Shown piece after piece: positions 46,790-56,186 of a DNA stretch of 60,338 nucleotides (position 1 is the stretch's first letter; every line of letters starts with the position of its first letter). The notes below the pieces were generated by a model. The model did not search any database. It was given only the letters and a program-made list of their open reading frames with translations, and was not told where the DNA came from. Made by a program: the position numbers and the translations under genes. The DNA is from Actinomycetes bacterium (GTDB taxonomy: Bacteria; Actinomycetota; Acidimicrobiia; Acidimicrobiales; RAAP-2), in the NCBI GenBank assembly GCA_021831125.1, contig JAKBNI010000002.1:1-60338 (forward strand), read 5' to 3'.

Positions 46790-47761
46790 TTACGGGGCCG
46801 TCTCGAGCAGGCGGGCCTCGGCCTCGCTCGAGAGCCACCGCTCCGGCCACGCACGGTCGTCCCACCACTCGGCGACGTCCTCGACGCTCTCCTCGAGGGG
46901 GCGCGCGACGAGTCCGGCCGCCTCGGCGCGGGTCGTGTCCAGGGTGGAGACGGCCTCGGGCCGCGGGCTCCAGAGGGGGAAGGCGGCCTCGAGCCCGGCC
47001 GCGAGCACGGCCTCCGCCGGGACCTCGGTGACGCGGGTGCCGGGGGGCGCGACGTGGGCCACCACCCGCTCGATCGCCCCGACGAAGGACTCACCGCCCG
47101 AGGGGGCGGCCACGTGGAAGGGCCCGGTGAGCCCGTCGGCGAGCACGCCCAGGGTGAACTCGGCGAGGTCGCGCGCGTCGATCCACTGCAGACGCGCCTC
47201 GCGCGGGCCCGGGACCGCGACGTCGCCGCCGCGCGCCGCCCGGGCGACCCAGTAGGGGAAGCGCAGGGTGTAGTCGTGCGCCCCGACGACGTAGGTCGGG
47301 CGCACGATCGTGACGTCGTCGCCGAAGCGCCGACGGGCCGCCCGCTCGCAGGCCGCCTTCAGGGGACCGTAGGAGGCGGGGGTGACGCCCGCGTCGGGGG
47401 CGAGGCCGTCGGCGGGCCACAGGTCGAGGTCGTCCTCGGAGGCCCCGAACCGGTCGGTCTCGCGGTAGGCCGAGACCGAGGAGATCTGCAGGTGCCGGCC
47501 CCCGCGGTCGCCCAGCGCGTCGGCCAGCCGCTCGACGTCGAGGGGGCGGTAGGCGATGACGTCGATCGTCGCGTCGAAGTCACGGCGCTCGAGAGCGCCG
47601 AGGTCCCCGGCCCGGTCGCCGACCAGGTGCTCGACCGCCTCGGGCAGGTCGCTCACCGTGCGCCCGCGGGTCAGCACCGTGACCGCGTGGCCGTGGTGCC
47701 AGGCGGACCAGGCGATGGCCCGCCCGACGAACGACGTCCCGCCGACGATGAGGATCCGCAC
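46790..47761 (-). CDS. NAD-dependent epimerase/dehydratase family protein (extended SDR)
   Basis: The 323-residue protein has the Rossmann motif ILIVGGTSFVGRAIA, a Ser and an SVSAYRETDRFG stretch with SYGPLKAACERAA matching YxxxK, and DVTIVRPTYVVGAHD. The sequence resembles isoflavone-reductase/mRNA-binding-type atypical SDRs. Substrate is unknown. GTG start; lepB lies 16 nt upstream in the same direction. Confidence 0.8.
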   Translation of the reverse strand: MRILIVGGTSFVGRAIAWSAWHHGHAVTVLTRGRTVSDLPEAVEHLVGDRAGDLGALERRDFDATIDVIAYRPLDVERLADALGDRGGRHLQISSVSAYRETDRFGASEDDLDLWPADGLAPDAGVTPASYGPLKAACERAARRRFGDDVTIVRPTYVVGAHDYTLRFPYWVARAARGGDVAVPGPREARLQWIDARDLAEFTLGVLADGLTGPFHVAAPSGGESFVGAIERVVAHVAPPGTRVTEVPAEAVLAAGLEAAFPLWSPRPEAVSTLDTTRAEAAGLVARPLEESVEDVAEWWDDRAWPERWLSSEAEARLLETAP

Positions 47762-47777
47762 GTCTCCGCCTCCCGAC

Positions 47778-48392
47778 CTAGAGGAAGCCGACCCGCGACA
47801 GCGGCCAGATCCGCAGGATGGCCTTGCCCACGATGTCCGAGCGCGGGACGGTCCCCCAGTAGCGGCTGTCGCAGCTGTTGGCCTCGTTGTCGCCGAGCAT
47901 GAAGTAGCTGTTCTTGGGCACGGTCACCGAGCCGATCGGCTTGCCGAGGACCGGGTTGTGGGTCCACCACTGCTTGAGCGGGTGTCCGTTGACGTAGATC
48001 GTGTTCTTGCGGCTCGTCAGGTGGTCGCCGGGCAGCCCGATGACCCGCTTGACGAGGTCGGGCACGGCGTCGCCGCACTGGACCTTCACCCCCGGGGGCG
48101 CCCGGAAGACGACGACGTCGCCGATGTGGATCGTCCCGAACTCGACCGAGAGCTTCGAGACGATGATCCGGTCGCCGATGTGCAGGGTGGGCTCCATCGA
48201 GCCCGAGGGGATGTAGTAGGTCTGGAAGGCGTAGGCCCTGATGAAGAGGGAGACCCCGACGGCGACCACCAGGACGATCAGCCACTCGAGGGCCGGGTGC
48301 ATCTTGCGCGGGCGGCTTCGTGCCTCTCCCGGGGCGACGGGGGGAGCGTCCCCCTCGACCACCGACCCGTCGGCGGAGGGGGGGCTGGACAC
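47778..48392 (-). CDS. lepB: signal peptidase I
   Basis: The 204-residue protein has a Pro/Ala-rich cytoplasmic start, one membrane helix (LEWLIVLVVAVGVSLFI) and the outer S26 catalytic domain: Ser in FQTYYIPSGSMEPTL, Lys in DLVKRVIGLPGD and the conserved SYFMLGDNEANSCDSR and GKAILRIWPL. It removes signal peptides of Sec-exported proteins. GTG start; TAACCT 7 nt upstream suggests a leaderless mRNA. Confidence 0.94.
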   Translation of the reverse strand: MSSPPSADGSVVEGDAPPVAPGEARSRPRKMHPALEWLIVLVVAVGVSLFIRAYAFQTYYIPSGSMEPTLHIGDRIIVSKLSVEFGTIHIGDVVVFRAPPGVKVQCGDAVPDLVKRVIGLPGDHLTSRKNTIYVNGHPLKQWWTHNPVLGKPIGSVTVPKNSYFMLGDNEANSCDSRYWGTVPRSDIVGKAILRIWPLSRVGFL

Positions 48393-48399
48393 CCGGACG

Positions 48400-48405
48400 A
48401 GGTTA
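48400..48405 (-). promoter_or_regulatory. putative -10 element of lepB
   Basis: TAACCT on the minus strand ends 7 nt before the lepB GTG; no Shine-Dalgarno sequence is seen. Confidence 0.4.
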
Positions 48406-48465
48406 CCGGCTCGGGACCGGCGTCCCCGGGTCGGGACCCGGGACGGGCGGGCACGCCACGGACCG

Positions 48466-48506
48466 ACTGTCAGATATACTGACCGTTGGAGTAAGCATTA
48501 CTGGAA
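48466..48506 (+). promoter_or_regulatory. hsp20 promoter with HAIR-like dyad
   Basis: An AT-rich TATACT (48475-48480) lies inside the inverted repeat GTCAG-atata-CTGAC (48469-48483). Just downstream is AGTAA-gca-TTACT (48490-48502), which also reads GAGT-N7-ACT, the core of the HspR-associated inverted repeat (CTTGAGT-N7-ACTCAAG). The outer bases of the HAIR match poorly. Confidence 0.45.
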
Positions 48507-48517
48507 GGAGGATGCCC

Positions 48518-48934
48518 ATGCTGATGCTGACCGACCCGCTGCGGCGCTGGGACCGACTCGTCGAGGACGGGCCCCAGTTGGCCGCGATGGACGCCTACCG
48601 GCTCGGCGACGTGATCACCGTGCAGTTCGACCTGCCCGGGGTGGACCCCGACACCATCGACCTGCAGATCGAGCGCGGGGAGTTGCGCCTCAACGCCAAG
48701 CGGTCGCTGGCGCTGCCCGAGGGGGCGAAGTACTTCGTGCGCGAGCGCGCCGAGACGACGATCACGCGACGGGTGCTGCTCGGTGACGTCCTCGACGTCG
48801 AGCACGTGGTCGCCGAGTACACGAACGGGGTCCTCACCTTGCGGATCCCGCTCTCGGAGCACGCCCGCCCGCGCAAGGTGCAGGTCCACGCGACCGAGCC
48901 CGAGCGCAAGGTCCTCACCGCCGAGACGGCCTGA
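48518..48934 (+). CDS. Hsp20/alpha-crystallin small heat-shock protein
   Basis: I start at ATG 48518 because AAGGAGG lies 6 nt upstream; ATG 48512 is too close. The 138-residue protein has the alpha-crystallin domain: DVITVQFDLPGVDPDTIDLQ, ELRLNAKRSLALPEGAKYF, and the terminal strands NGVLTLRIPLSEHARPRKVQV. It is a holdase chaperone. Its TGA overlaps the ATG of the MerR gene (TGATG). Confidence 0.92.
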   Translation: MLMLTDPLRRWDRLVEDGPQLAAMDAYRLGDVITVQFDLPGVDPDTIDLQIERGELRLNAKRSLALPEGAKYFVRERAETTITRRVLLGDVLDVEHVVAEYTNGVLTLRIPLSEHARPRKVQVHATEPERKVLTAETA

Positions 48935-49281
48935 TGGCCGCCGGGCCCCGCCGGGGGGTGGCGACGCCCCCCGGTGGGCGGCCCTGGCGCGAGCGCGTCG
49001 CCGACCCCGACGAGCCCCTGTTCACGATGGCGGTGGCCATCGACCTGCTGGGCACGACGCACCACACTCTGCGTCGCCTGGAGTCGGCGGTCGACTTCGC
49101 CGGTGAGCGGCCCTCGGGCAATCAGCGGCGCTACTCGGTGCGCGACCTCGAGGCGCTGAGCGCGCTGTGCGAGCTCCACGACCGGGGGCTGTCGCCCCAG
49201 AGCGTCGCCACCGTCCAGCGCGAGCTCGGGCTCTCGCTGGCCCCGGGCCGCGCGCGCCGGCCCGGTCCGGGCGCCGGGTAG
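48934..49281 (+). CDS. MerR-family regulator, HspR-like
   Basis: The 115-residue protein has a MerR winged helix: PLFTMAVAIDLLGTTHHTLRRLESA, GNQRRYSVRDLEALSALCELH and DRGLSPQSVATVQRELGL, and no effector domain or Cys pair. The length and the pairing with hsp20 match HspR, the heat-shock repressor of Actinobacteria. It may repress its own operon through the dyad upstream of hsp20. Confidence 0.82.
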   Translation: MAAGPRRGVATPPGGRPWRERVADPDEPLFTMAVAIDLLGTTHHTLRRLESAVDFAGERPSGNQRRYSVRDLEALSALCELHDRGLSPQSVATVQRELGLSLAPGRARRPGPGAG

Positions 49282-49298
49282 CGCGGGTGCCGGCTCGC

Positions 49299-49304
49299 TA
49301 CGCT
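49299..49304 (+). promoter_or_regulatory. putative -10 element of the Smr gene
   Basis: TACGCT, identical to the MarP-gene element, lies 8 nt before the GTG at 49313. Confidence 0.35.
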
Positions 49305-49312
49305 GCGGGCCG

Positions 49313-49564
49313 GTGAAGCTCACCCTCGACCTCCACGACGTCTACAACCGCGGCGAGGAGATCGACCGGGCGCTGCGCGCGGTCATCGACGAGGCCCTCG
49401 AGAAGAAGGTCCGACTCGTCGAGATCATCCCGGGCAAGGGCAGCGGCCAGCTGAAGAAGCGGGTCCTGCGCTTCCTCGACCAGCCCGACGTCAAGCCCCT
49501 CTATCACCGGGTGGAGAAGGACTCGAGGAACTTCGGGCGGATCTTCGTCCACTTCCGCTTCTAG
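49313..49564 (+). CDS. small Smr-domain protein
   Basis: The 83-residue protein is a stand-alone Smr (MutS2 C-terminal) domain: the DLH motif in LTLDLHDVY and the glycine-rich VEIIPGKGSGQLKKRV, ending with a beta-strand RIFVHFRF. Smr domains act as nicking endonucleases or RNA/ribosome-associated factors; which applies here is unknown. GTG start. Its TAG interlocks with the permease stop in CTAG. Confidence 0.8.
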   Translation: MKLTLDLHDVYNRGEEIDRALRAVIDEALEKKVRLVEIIPGKGSGQLKKRVLRFLDQPDVKPLYHRVEKDSRNFGRIFVHFRF

Positions 49565-50349
49565 GGCGCGAGGATCGCCCGGAACCGGCGGGCGGCGAGC
49601 CAGAGCCCGGCGAGCCCCAGGGCGACCAGGTAGCCGGCGCGCAGGATCATCAGGGCGTCGAACTGGCCGGTCGCGAGGCCCCGCAGCAGGGCCGCCGCCT
49701 GGTACAGGGGCGAGACTGAGACGATCGCCCCGAGCCACCGCGGGTACAGGGTGATCGGGAAGAACGTCCCCGAGAAGAGGAAGAGGGGCAGCTGGACGAG
49801 GGTCACCACGTCGAAGTCCTGCCAGCTGCGCACGTAGGTGCACCCCGCCAGCCCGACGCAGGTGAAGGCCAGGCTGGCGAGCAGCGCGCCGGGCCAGCAC
49901 AGGACGACCCACCAGCTGGTGGCGTCGCCGAGCAGCACCATGCACACGATGAACGACGCCGCGTAGAGGGCGGCGCGCGAGAGCGCCCACCACACCTCGC
50001 CCAGGGCCACGTCGGTCACGTCGAGTGGCGTCGAGAGGACGGCGTCGTAGGTGTGCGAGATCTTGAGGCGGAAGAACGGGTTGAAGATCGAGTCGATCAC
50101 CGCGCCGTTCATCGCCGAGGTCGCGAGCATCCCCGGCGCGACGAAGGTCGCGTAGCTGACGCGCTGGCCGCCCACGGGAAGCGTCCCCACGAGGTGGTTC
50201 AGCCCGATGCCGATCGAGAGCAGGTAGAAGAGCGGCTCGAAGAAGCCCGAGACGAACATCAGCCACTGCGAGCGGTACGCGAAGAAGTTGCGCTCGAAGA
50301 TGTGGATCGACCGGCGCGAGCCGAAGGCCGGCAGGACGCGGGTCGCCAT
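49561..50349 (-). CDS. ABC-2 transporter permease (second of pair)
   Basis: I start at ATG 50349 (MATRVLPAFGSRRSIH), which overlaps the preceding permease stop (TGATG). The 262-residue protein has six membrane helices in the NodJ/DrrB-like ABC-2 pattern: FFEPLFYLLSIGIGLNHLV, the YATFVAPGMLATSAMNGAV region and LFLFSGTFFPITLYPRWLG. It forms an exporter with the other permease and the ATPase. Confidence 0.88.
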   Translation of the reverse strand: MATRVLPAFGSRRSIHIFERNFFAYRSQWLMFVSGFFEPLFYLLSIGIGLNHLVGTLPVGGQRVSYATFVAPGMLATSAMNGAVIDSIFNPFFRLKISHTYDAVLSTPLDVTDVALGEVWWALSRAALYAASFIVCMVLLGDATSWWVVLCWPGALLASLAFTCVGLAGCTYVRSWQDFDVVTLVQLPLFLFSGTFFPITLYPRWLGAIVSVSPLYQAAALLRGLATGQFDALMILRAGYLVALGLAGLWLAARRFRAILAP

Positions 50350-51142
50350 CAGTCCACCAGCCGCCGACGCATCGTCACCCGGCCCCAGGCGATCCCCGCG
50401 AGGGCGATCGCGCCGAGCACGGCGACGTGGGCGAGCTGGGCCGGGAGCGCCCCCTGGCCGAAGGCCGCGGCGCGCACCAGGGCGACGCCGTGGTACAGCG
50501 GGACCAGCTGGATGATCGGGCGCAGGTAGCCGGGGTAGGACGAGATCGGGTAAAAGGTCGCCGAGAAGAGGAACATGGGCACGAAGGCGAAGCGGTAGAT
50601 CATCGTGAAGGAGGCGTCGCTCTCGACCCGGGCGGCGTAGGCCGTCAGCGGCGCCGCGAAGGCCAGCGTGATGAGGGCGCCGATGAGGGGCAGCGTGAGG
50701 CCCCACCAGGACTGGACGGCGCCGAAGGCCGCGATGATCGCCGTGTAGACGACTCCGGTGGCGAACGAGCGGGTCACGACCCAGCTGAGCTTGCCGTAGA
50801 GGATGTCGCGGGGCTCGAGCGGGGTGGCCGCGGCGGCGTGGTACACCCGGATCCACTTCACCGAGGCCAGCACCGGCCACAGGGACTCGCCCTCGCCGAG
50901 CTGGAACGTCGTGGTGGCGAGCAGGCTCGGGGCGATGTAGTGGAGGTAGCTCTGGCCCGCGACGAGGCCGTGGTGGCGGGCGACGAGGTGGCCCACGCCC
51001 ACGCCCATCGAGGCGAGGTAGAAGATCGGGAAGAGCACCGAGCTCACCACCGACCCGCGCCAGGTCTGGGCGTAGAAGGTCGCGTGGTACCACCAGCTGC
51101 GCCGCCAGCGCGCCCAGCCGAGCTCGGGGGCGACGGCCGTCA

Positions 51143-51143
<1 letters not shown>
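50349..51143 (-). CDS. ABC-2 transporter permease (first of pair)
   Basis: The 264-residue protein is a paralogue of the next gene: SVLFPIFYLASMGVGVGHLV, YLHYIAPSLLATTTFQ and PMFLFSATFYPISSYPGYL, with six membrane helices. Two similar permeases with one ATPase suggest a heterodimeric exporter like NodIJ or daunorubicin-type systems. TGATG overlaps couple all three genes. Confidence 0.88.
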
Positions 51144-52087
<944 letters not shown>

Positions 52088-52264
52088 GTCTGCCTCCCCG
52101 GGGTCGTCGACATCGCCGACGGGTCCGGAGACGACGCTACGCCCACGTCGTGACACCCCGGGTCGGCGACGTCTAACGCTAGGCCGCTCGCCGCGCTCGC
52201 GCGCGCCGGCTGGGTTGCGATCGTGTGACGGTGGGTTCTGGCGCGACGGGCCCGAACCGTGACC

Positions 52265-52270
52265 TAGCCT
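52265..52270 (+). promoter_or_regulatory. putative -10 element of the DUF885 gene
   Basis: TAGCCT would give a leader of about 20 nt that holds GGAG before the ATG at 52297. Confidence 0.35.
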
Positions 52271-52296
52271 CAAGTGACACCGTCGTGGAGGTCGCC

Positions 52297-53991
52297 ATGC
52301 CCGAGGTCCCGTCTCATCGAACCGAGGTCTTCGCGGTCGCCGACCGCTTCGTCGACGACTGGTGCGACCTGCACCCGATCGCCGCGACGTACTTCGGCGT
52401 CCCGGGCCACGACGCCGAGCTCGACGACTTCTCGCCGGCGGGAACGGACCGCTCGATCGAGCTCGTCGAGGCGGCCCTCGAGGCCCTCGCGGCGCTCGAG
52501 CCGGACGACGACGACGACCGCCTGGCCCTCGCGGTGGCGACCGAGCGGATGGCGAGCGGACGCGACCTCGATCGCGCCGGCGAGTCCGCGCGCGCCTTCG
52601 GGGTCATCTCGTCGCCGGCGATCGAGATCCGCCAGGTCTTCGAGATGATGTCGACCGACGACGCCGAGGGCGCCGACGCGGTGCGCGCACGCTTGGAGGC
52701 GGTGCCGCTCGCGCTCGCGCGCTGGCGCGAGACCCTCGAGGCGCAGATGTCCACGCGCCAGTGCGCGGCGCGGCGTCACGCGCTCGGCGTCGCGGCCCAG
52801 ATGCGCGAGGTCGCCGACGTCGGCTTCCCCGAGGTCGCCGCACGTGCGGCCCGGGCGGCCGGGGTCGATCCCGCGGGGCTCGAGGGTGCCGCCGCGGTGG
52901 CCGGGCGCGCCTTCAACGAGCTCGCGGGCTGGCTCGAGGGGACCTACGCGCCCGTCGCGGAGGAGTCCCCCTACGTCGGGCGCGAGCGCTACGCCCGGTG
53001 GGTCCGCCACTACACGGGCCTGGAGCTCGACCTCGAGGAGACCTACGCGTGGGGCTGGGAGGAGCTGACTCGCATCAACGCGCGCATGGACGGCCTCGCC
53101 GAGGTGCTCGCGCCGGGGGCCGCCTCACTGGTCGAGGTCGCCGAGCGTCTCGACCACGACCCCCGCTACGTGGTGCGCGGGACCGACGAGCTGCTCGCGC
53201 GCCTGCGCGCCTTCACCGACGCCACGGTGGAGCGGCTCGCCGGGCGAGAGTTCACCATCGACGAGCGGATCCGATTCTGCGACGTGCGCCTCGCCCCCGA
53301 GGGGTCGGCCGCCGCGCCCTACTACCTGCCCCCGAGCGAGGACCTGTCGCGCCCGGGCACGACCTGGTTCCCGACCCTCGGCAAGGAGGAGTTCGCCTGG
53401 TGGCGCCAGGTCACGACCTGGTACCACGAGGCCGTCCCGGGCCACCACCTCGAAGAGGGCACCATCGTGCTCAACGCCCACCGGCTCACCCGCTACCAGC
53501 GCCTCATGGCGTGGAACAGCGGCTGGGGGGAGGGCTGGGCCCTCTACGCCGAACGACTGATGGAGGAGCTGGGCGGCTTCGAGGAGCCGGCCTACGAGAT
53601 GGGCTACCTCATGAGCCAGGCCCTGCGGGCGGCGCGGGTCGTGGTGGACATCGGGCTGCACCTGCAGCTGCGCGCGCCCGCGGACTTCGGTCGCCTGGAG
53701 GGGCTGGGCGACGTCGGAGGAGCATCGTGGACGCCCGAGATGGCCGTCGCGACCCTCGTCGAGCGCGCCCTCGAGCCGCCGGATTTCGCCCAGAGCGAGG
53801 TCGAGCGCTACCTCGCGATCCCCGGCCAGGCGATCAGCTACAAGGTGGGTGAGCGCGAGTGGGTCGGGGCGCGCGAGGAGATGCGCGCCGCCCGCGGCGA
53901 CGGCTTCACCCTGCGTGGCTTCCACGATCGCGCGCTGGCCCTCGGGCCGATCGGCCTGGGCGCCTTCCGCGAGGCGCTGCGGCGGGGTTAG
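52297..53991 (+). CDS. DUF885-family protein, putative metallopeptidase
   Basis: I use ATG 52297 (MPEVPSHRTEVFAV), with GGAG 6 nt upstream. The 564-residue protein is mostly helical, has no signal peptide, and carries the DUF885 hallmark WYHEAVPGHHLEEGTI, a HExxxGHH-like variant of a zinc site, followed by WGEGWALYAERLMEELGGF. Members are thought to be M3-like carboxypeptidases or oligopeptidases, without proof here. Its stop overlaps the helicase stop in TTAG. Confidence 0.8.
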   Translation: MPEVPSHRTEVFAVADRFVDDWCDLHPIAATYFGVPGHDAELDDFSPAGTDRSIELVEAALEALAALEPDDDDDRLALAVATERMASGRDLDRAGESARAFGVISSPAIEIRQVFEMMSTDDAEGADAVRARLEAVPLALARWRETLEAQMSTRQCAARRHALGVAAQMREVADVGFPEVAARAARAAGVDPAGLEGAAAVAGRAFNELAGWLEGTYAPVAEESPYVGRERYARWVRHYTGLELDLEETYAWGWEELTRINARMDGLAEVLAPGAASLVEVAERLDHDPRYVVRGTDELLARLRAFTDATVERLAGREFTIDERIRFCDVRLAPEGSAAAPYYLPPSEDLSRPGTTWFPTLGKEEFAWWRQVTTWYHEAVPGHHLEEGTIVLNAHRLTRYQRLMAWNSGWGEGWALYAERLMEELGGFEEPAYEMGYLMSQALRAARVVVDIGLHLQLRAPADFGRLEGLGDVGGASWTPEMAVATLVERALEPPDFAQSEVERYLAIPGQAISYKVGEREWVGAREEMRAARGDGFTLRGFHDRALALGPIGLGAFREALRRG

Positions 53992-55460
53992 TCCCGACCG
54001 CGCGCGCCGACCAGGCGCACGTTACGCGCCTCGCGCCCGCGGGGCCCGCGGGCCTCGTCGAAGCGGATCCGCTGGCCCCTCGCGAGGGCGCGCTGGCCCG
54101 TGCCGGCGATCTGGGAGCGGTGCACGAAGAGGTCGTCGCCCGACTCGTCGGCGGCGAAGCCGTAGCCCCGCGCGCCGTTGTAGTTCGTGATGACGGCCTC
54201 ACGTGTGCCCGACGGTGACGCGCTCGGGCGCGGCGTGTCGCGCACCGCGCGCTCGCGCCGGGCCTGCGGGGCCGACGCGCGACGCTCGACGCGTGCGCGC
54301 GGCGACGACGGCGCCCCAGAGGGCGTGCGCGGCGTCGGGGTCACCGACCCGGTGGCGGCCTTCGGGGCGGTCGCGCCGGGCTCGAGGCCGAGGGAGCGCT
54401 GGATCTTGCGCACGTGGGCCGAGGTCTCGGGCGTCACGAGCGAGACCACGACGCCCGGCGCGCCGGCGCGCCCGGTACGCCCGGAACGGTGGACGTAGTC
54501 CGCGCTCTGGGTGGGCGGGTCGAAGTGGACGACGGCCGGCAGGGCCTCGACGTGGATGCCGCGGGCGGCGACGTCGGTGGCCACGAGGGCGCGGACCCGG
54601 CCGCCGGACATGTCCTTCAGCGCGCGGTCGCGCTGACCCTGGCTGCGCCCGCCGTGCAGCGCCACGGCGCTCACGCCGCGGTCGTTGAGCTGGCGCGCGA
54701 GCCGGTCGGCGCCGTGCTTGGTGCGGGTGAAGACGATGGCGCGCTCGTGCTCGTCGAGGAGCCGGACCGTCGCGTCCACGCGCTCGGCGTGGCCCACCGA
54801 GACGAAGTGGTGGTCGACCGGGACCTCCGCCACCGGGCCGACGACGTCGTGGCGCGCGGCGTCACGGGTGAAACTCGACACGAGCGAGGCGACCTCGGGA
54901 CCCATCGTCGCCGAGAAGAGCATCGTCTGAGGACCGGTGGCCACCTGGCCGAGGATCCGGCGCACGGCCGGGAGGAAGCCCATGTCGGCCATGCGGTCGG
55001 CCTCGTCGACGACGACCGTCTCGACGTCGCCGAGCGAGAGGGTGCCCTGGGCGAGGAGGTCCTCGAGGCGGCCGGGACAGGCGACCACGACGTCCACCCC
55101 GTGCGCGAGCGCCTTGCGGGCCGCGCCGTAGGGGGTGCCGCCGTAGACGCTGAGCACCCGGCGCGGGTCGCGCACGAGGGCCGCCAGCTCGCGCTGGACC
55201 TGGGCCGCGAGCTCGCGGGTGGGCGTGAGCACCAGGGCGCGCGGGCGGCGGGCCCGGGCCGGGGTGAGCCGGGCGAGCAGGGCGAGGCCGAAGGCCAGGG
55301 TCTTGCCCGAGCCCGTCGCGGCCTGGCCGACCACGTCGCGCCCGGCGAGGGCGTCGGGCAGGGCGGCGGCCTGGATGGGGAAGGCGTCGACGATCCCGCG
55401 TGAGGCGAGTCGCGTGACGAGCTCGGCGGGCACGCCGAGGTCGGCGAAGGTGGTGGTCAT
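53988..55460 (-). CDS. DEAD-box RNA helicase fused to a C-terminal cold-shock domain
   Basis: Residues 1-350 form a complete DEAD-box core: FPIQAAALP (Q motif), AATGSGKTLAF, PTRELAAQV, VVDEADRMADMGFLP, FSATM, VATDVAARGIHVE and YVHRSGRTGRAG. A Pro/Ser/Arg-rich linker (about 375-415) leads to a cold-shock domain: EAVITNYNGARGYGF (RNP1-like) and DDLFVHRSQIAGTG (RNP2-like), with RGQRIRFDEARGPRGREA. The ATG has GAGGAG upstream. RNA remodelling in the cold is likely; the fusion is unusual. Confidence 0.9.
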   Translation of the reverse strand: MTTTFADLGVPAELVTRLASRGIVDAFPIQAAALPDALAGRDVVGQAATGSGKTLAFGLALLARLTPARARRPRALVLTPTRELAAQVQRELAALVRDPRRVLSVYGGTPYGAARKALAHGVDVVVACPGRLEDLLAQGTLSLGDVETVVVDEADRMADMGFLPAVRRILGQVATGPQTMLFSATMGPEVASLVSSFTRDAARHDVVGPVAEVPVDHHFVSVGHAERVDATVRLLDEHERAIVFTRTKHGADRLARQLNDRGVSAVALHGGRSQGQRDRALKDMSGGRVRALVATDVAARGIHVEALPAVVHFDPPTQSADYVHRSGRTGRAGAPGVVVSLVTPETSAHVRKIQRSLGLEPGATAPKAATGSVTPTPRTPSGAPSSPRARVERRASAPQARRERAVRDTPRPSASPSGTREAVITNYNGARGYGFAADESGDDLFVHRSQIAGTGQRALARGQRIRFDEARGPRGREARNVRLVGARGRD

Positions 55461-55683
55461 GGTTCTCCTCAGGGTTGCGTGAAACCAACCCGAGGGATCC
55501 GAATCGGTCTCCGCCGCGGTCGCGGCGAGATGAGTAGGACCACCCTACCAGGCGCGCGACCGATCCCCGCCCGCCCGGGAGCGGGGTTGTGACGTTGGCC
55601 CCTAGGGGGGAGGGGGACGCCTCCTTAGCGTGAGGTGCGGCGGTGCGCCCGAGTGCTCCGCACCGCGTGAGAGTGAGGTGCCC
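55461..55683. promoter_or_regulatory. divergent spacer between DEAD-CSD helicase and hsp20
   Basis: The 223-bp gap has a 7-bp hairpin CGCCGCG-gt-CGCGGCG (55512-55527), GTAGG-accac-CCTAC (55534-55548) and a perfect palindrome CCCCTAGGGG (55599-55608). The helicase leader on the minus strand is long, as in cold-shock mRNAs. No promoter is firmly placed. Confidence 0.4.
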
Positions 55684-56133
55684 ATGGGTGACCTGAAGAC
55701 CATGAAGAGCGAGAAGCGCCTGCCGGAGGTGAGCCTCAGCTGGCCGTCGTGGCGGTGGTTCGACGACGTGTTCCGCGACGTCGACTGGCGTCCGGCGTTC
55801 CGCGTCGAGGAGTTCCAAGAGGGCGGCCAGATGGTGGTGCGCGCCGAGCTTCCGGGCATCGACCCGGACAAGGACGTCACGGTCGAGGTCGTCGACGGCG
55901 ACCTCGTCATCACCGCCGAGAAGCGCCACCACGAGGAGACGAACGAGCGCCACGTCCACCGCAGCGAGTTCCGCTACGGCATGCTGACGCGCAGCGTCGC
56001 CCTCCCCGAGGGCGTCGACGCGTCCAAGATCGAGGCGACCTACAAGGACGGGATCCTCGAGGTCCGCACGCCGATGCCCGAGACCCACAAAGAGGACGGC
56101 GCCGCGAGGAAGATCGCCATCCGCCGCGGGTGA
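55684..56133 (+). CDS. Hsp20/alpha-crystallin small heat-shock protein (second copy)
   Basis: The 149-residue protein has a Trp-rich N-terminus (SLSWPSWRWFDDVFRDVDW) and a full alpha-crystallin domain: MVVRAELPGIDPDKDVTVEV, VITAEKRHHEETNERHVHR, FRYGMLTRSVALPEGVD and KDGILEVRTPM. It is closer to classical Hsp18/HspX-type proteins than the copy at 48518. GTGAGG precedes the ATG. It lies divergent from the helicase. Confidence 0.93.
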   Translation: MGDLKTMKSEKRLPEVSLSWPSWRWFDDVFRDVDWRPAFRVEEFQEGGQMVVRAELPGIDPDKDVTVEVVDGDLVITAEKRHHEETNERHVHRSEFRYGMLTRSVALPEGVDASKIEATYKDGILEVRTPMPETHKEDGAARKIAIRRG

Positions 56134-56174
56134 CGCGCAGGCCGGTGCCGGTCGCCGCCGGCCGACCCGGGTGA

Positions 56175-56180
56175 GAGTAT
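56175..56180 (+). promoter_or_regulatory. putative leaderless -10 element
   Basis: GAGTAT is followed by 6 nt (cgagcc) and the GTG at 56187; only A2 and T6 of TANNNT are kept. Confidence 0.35.
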
Positions 56181-56186
56181 CGAGCC

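Noticed and set aside
55599-55608. CCCCTAGGGG palindrome upstream of hsp20 as a second DosR box
   Set aside because: It lacks the GGGACT/AGTCCC half-sites; DosR boxes upstream of hsp20 would be expected, but this does not match.
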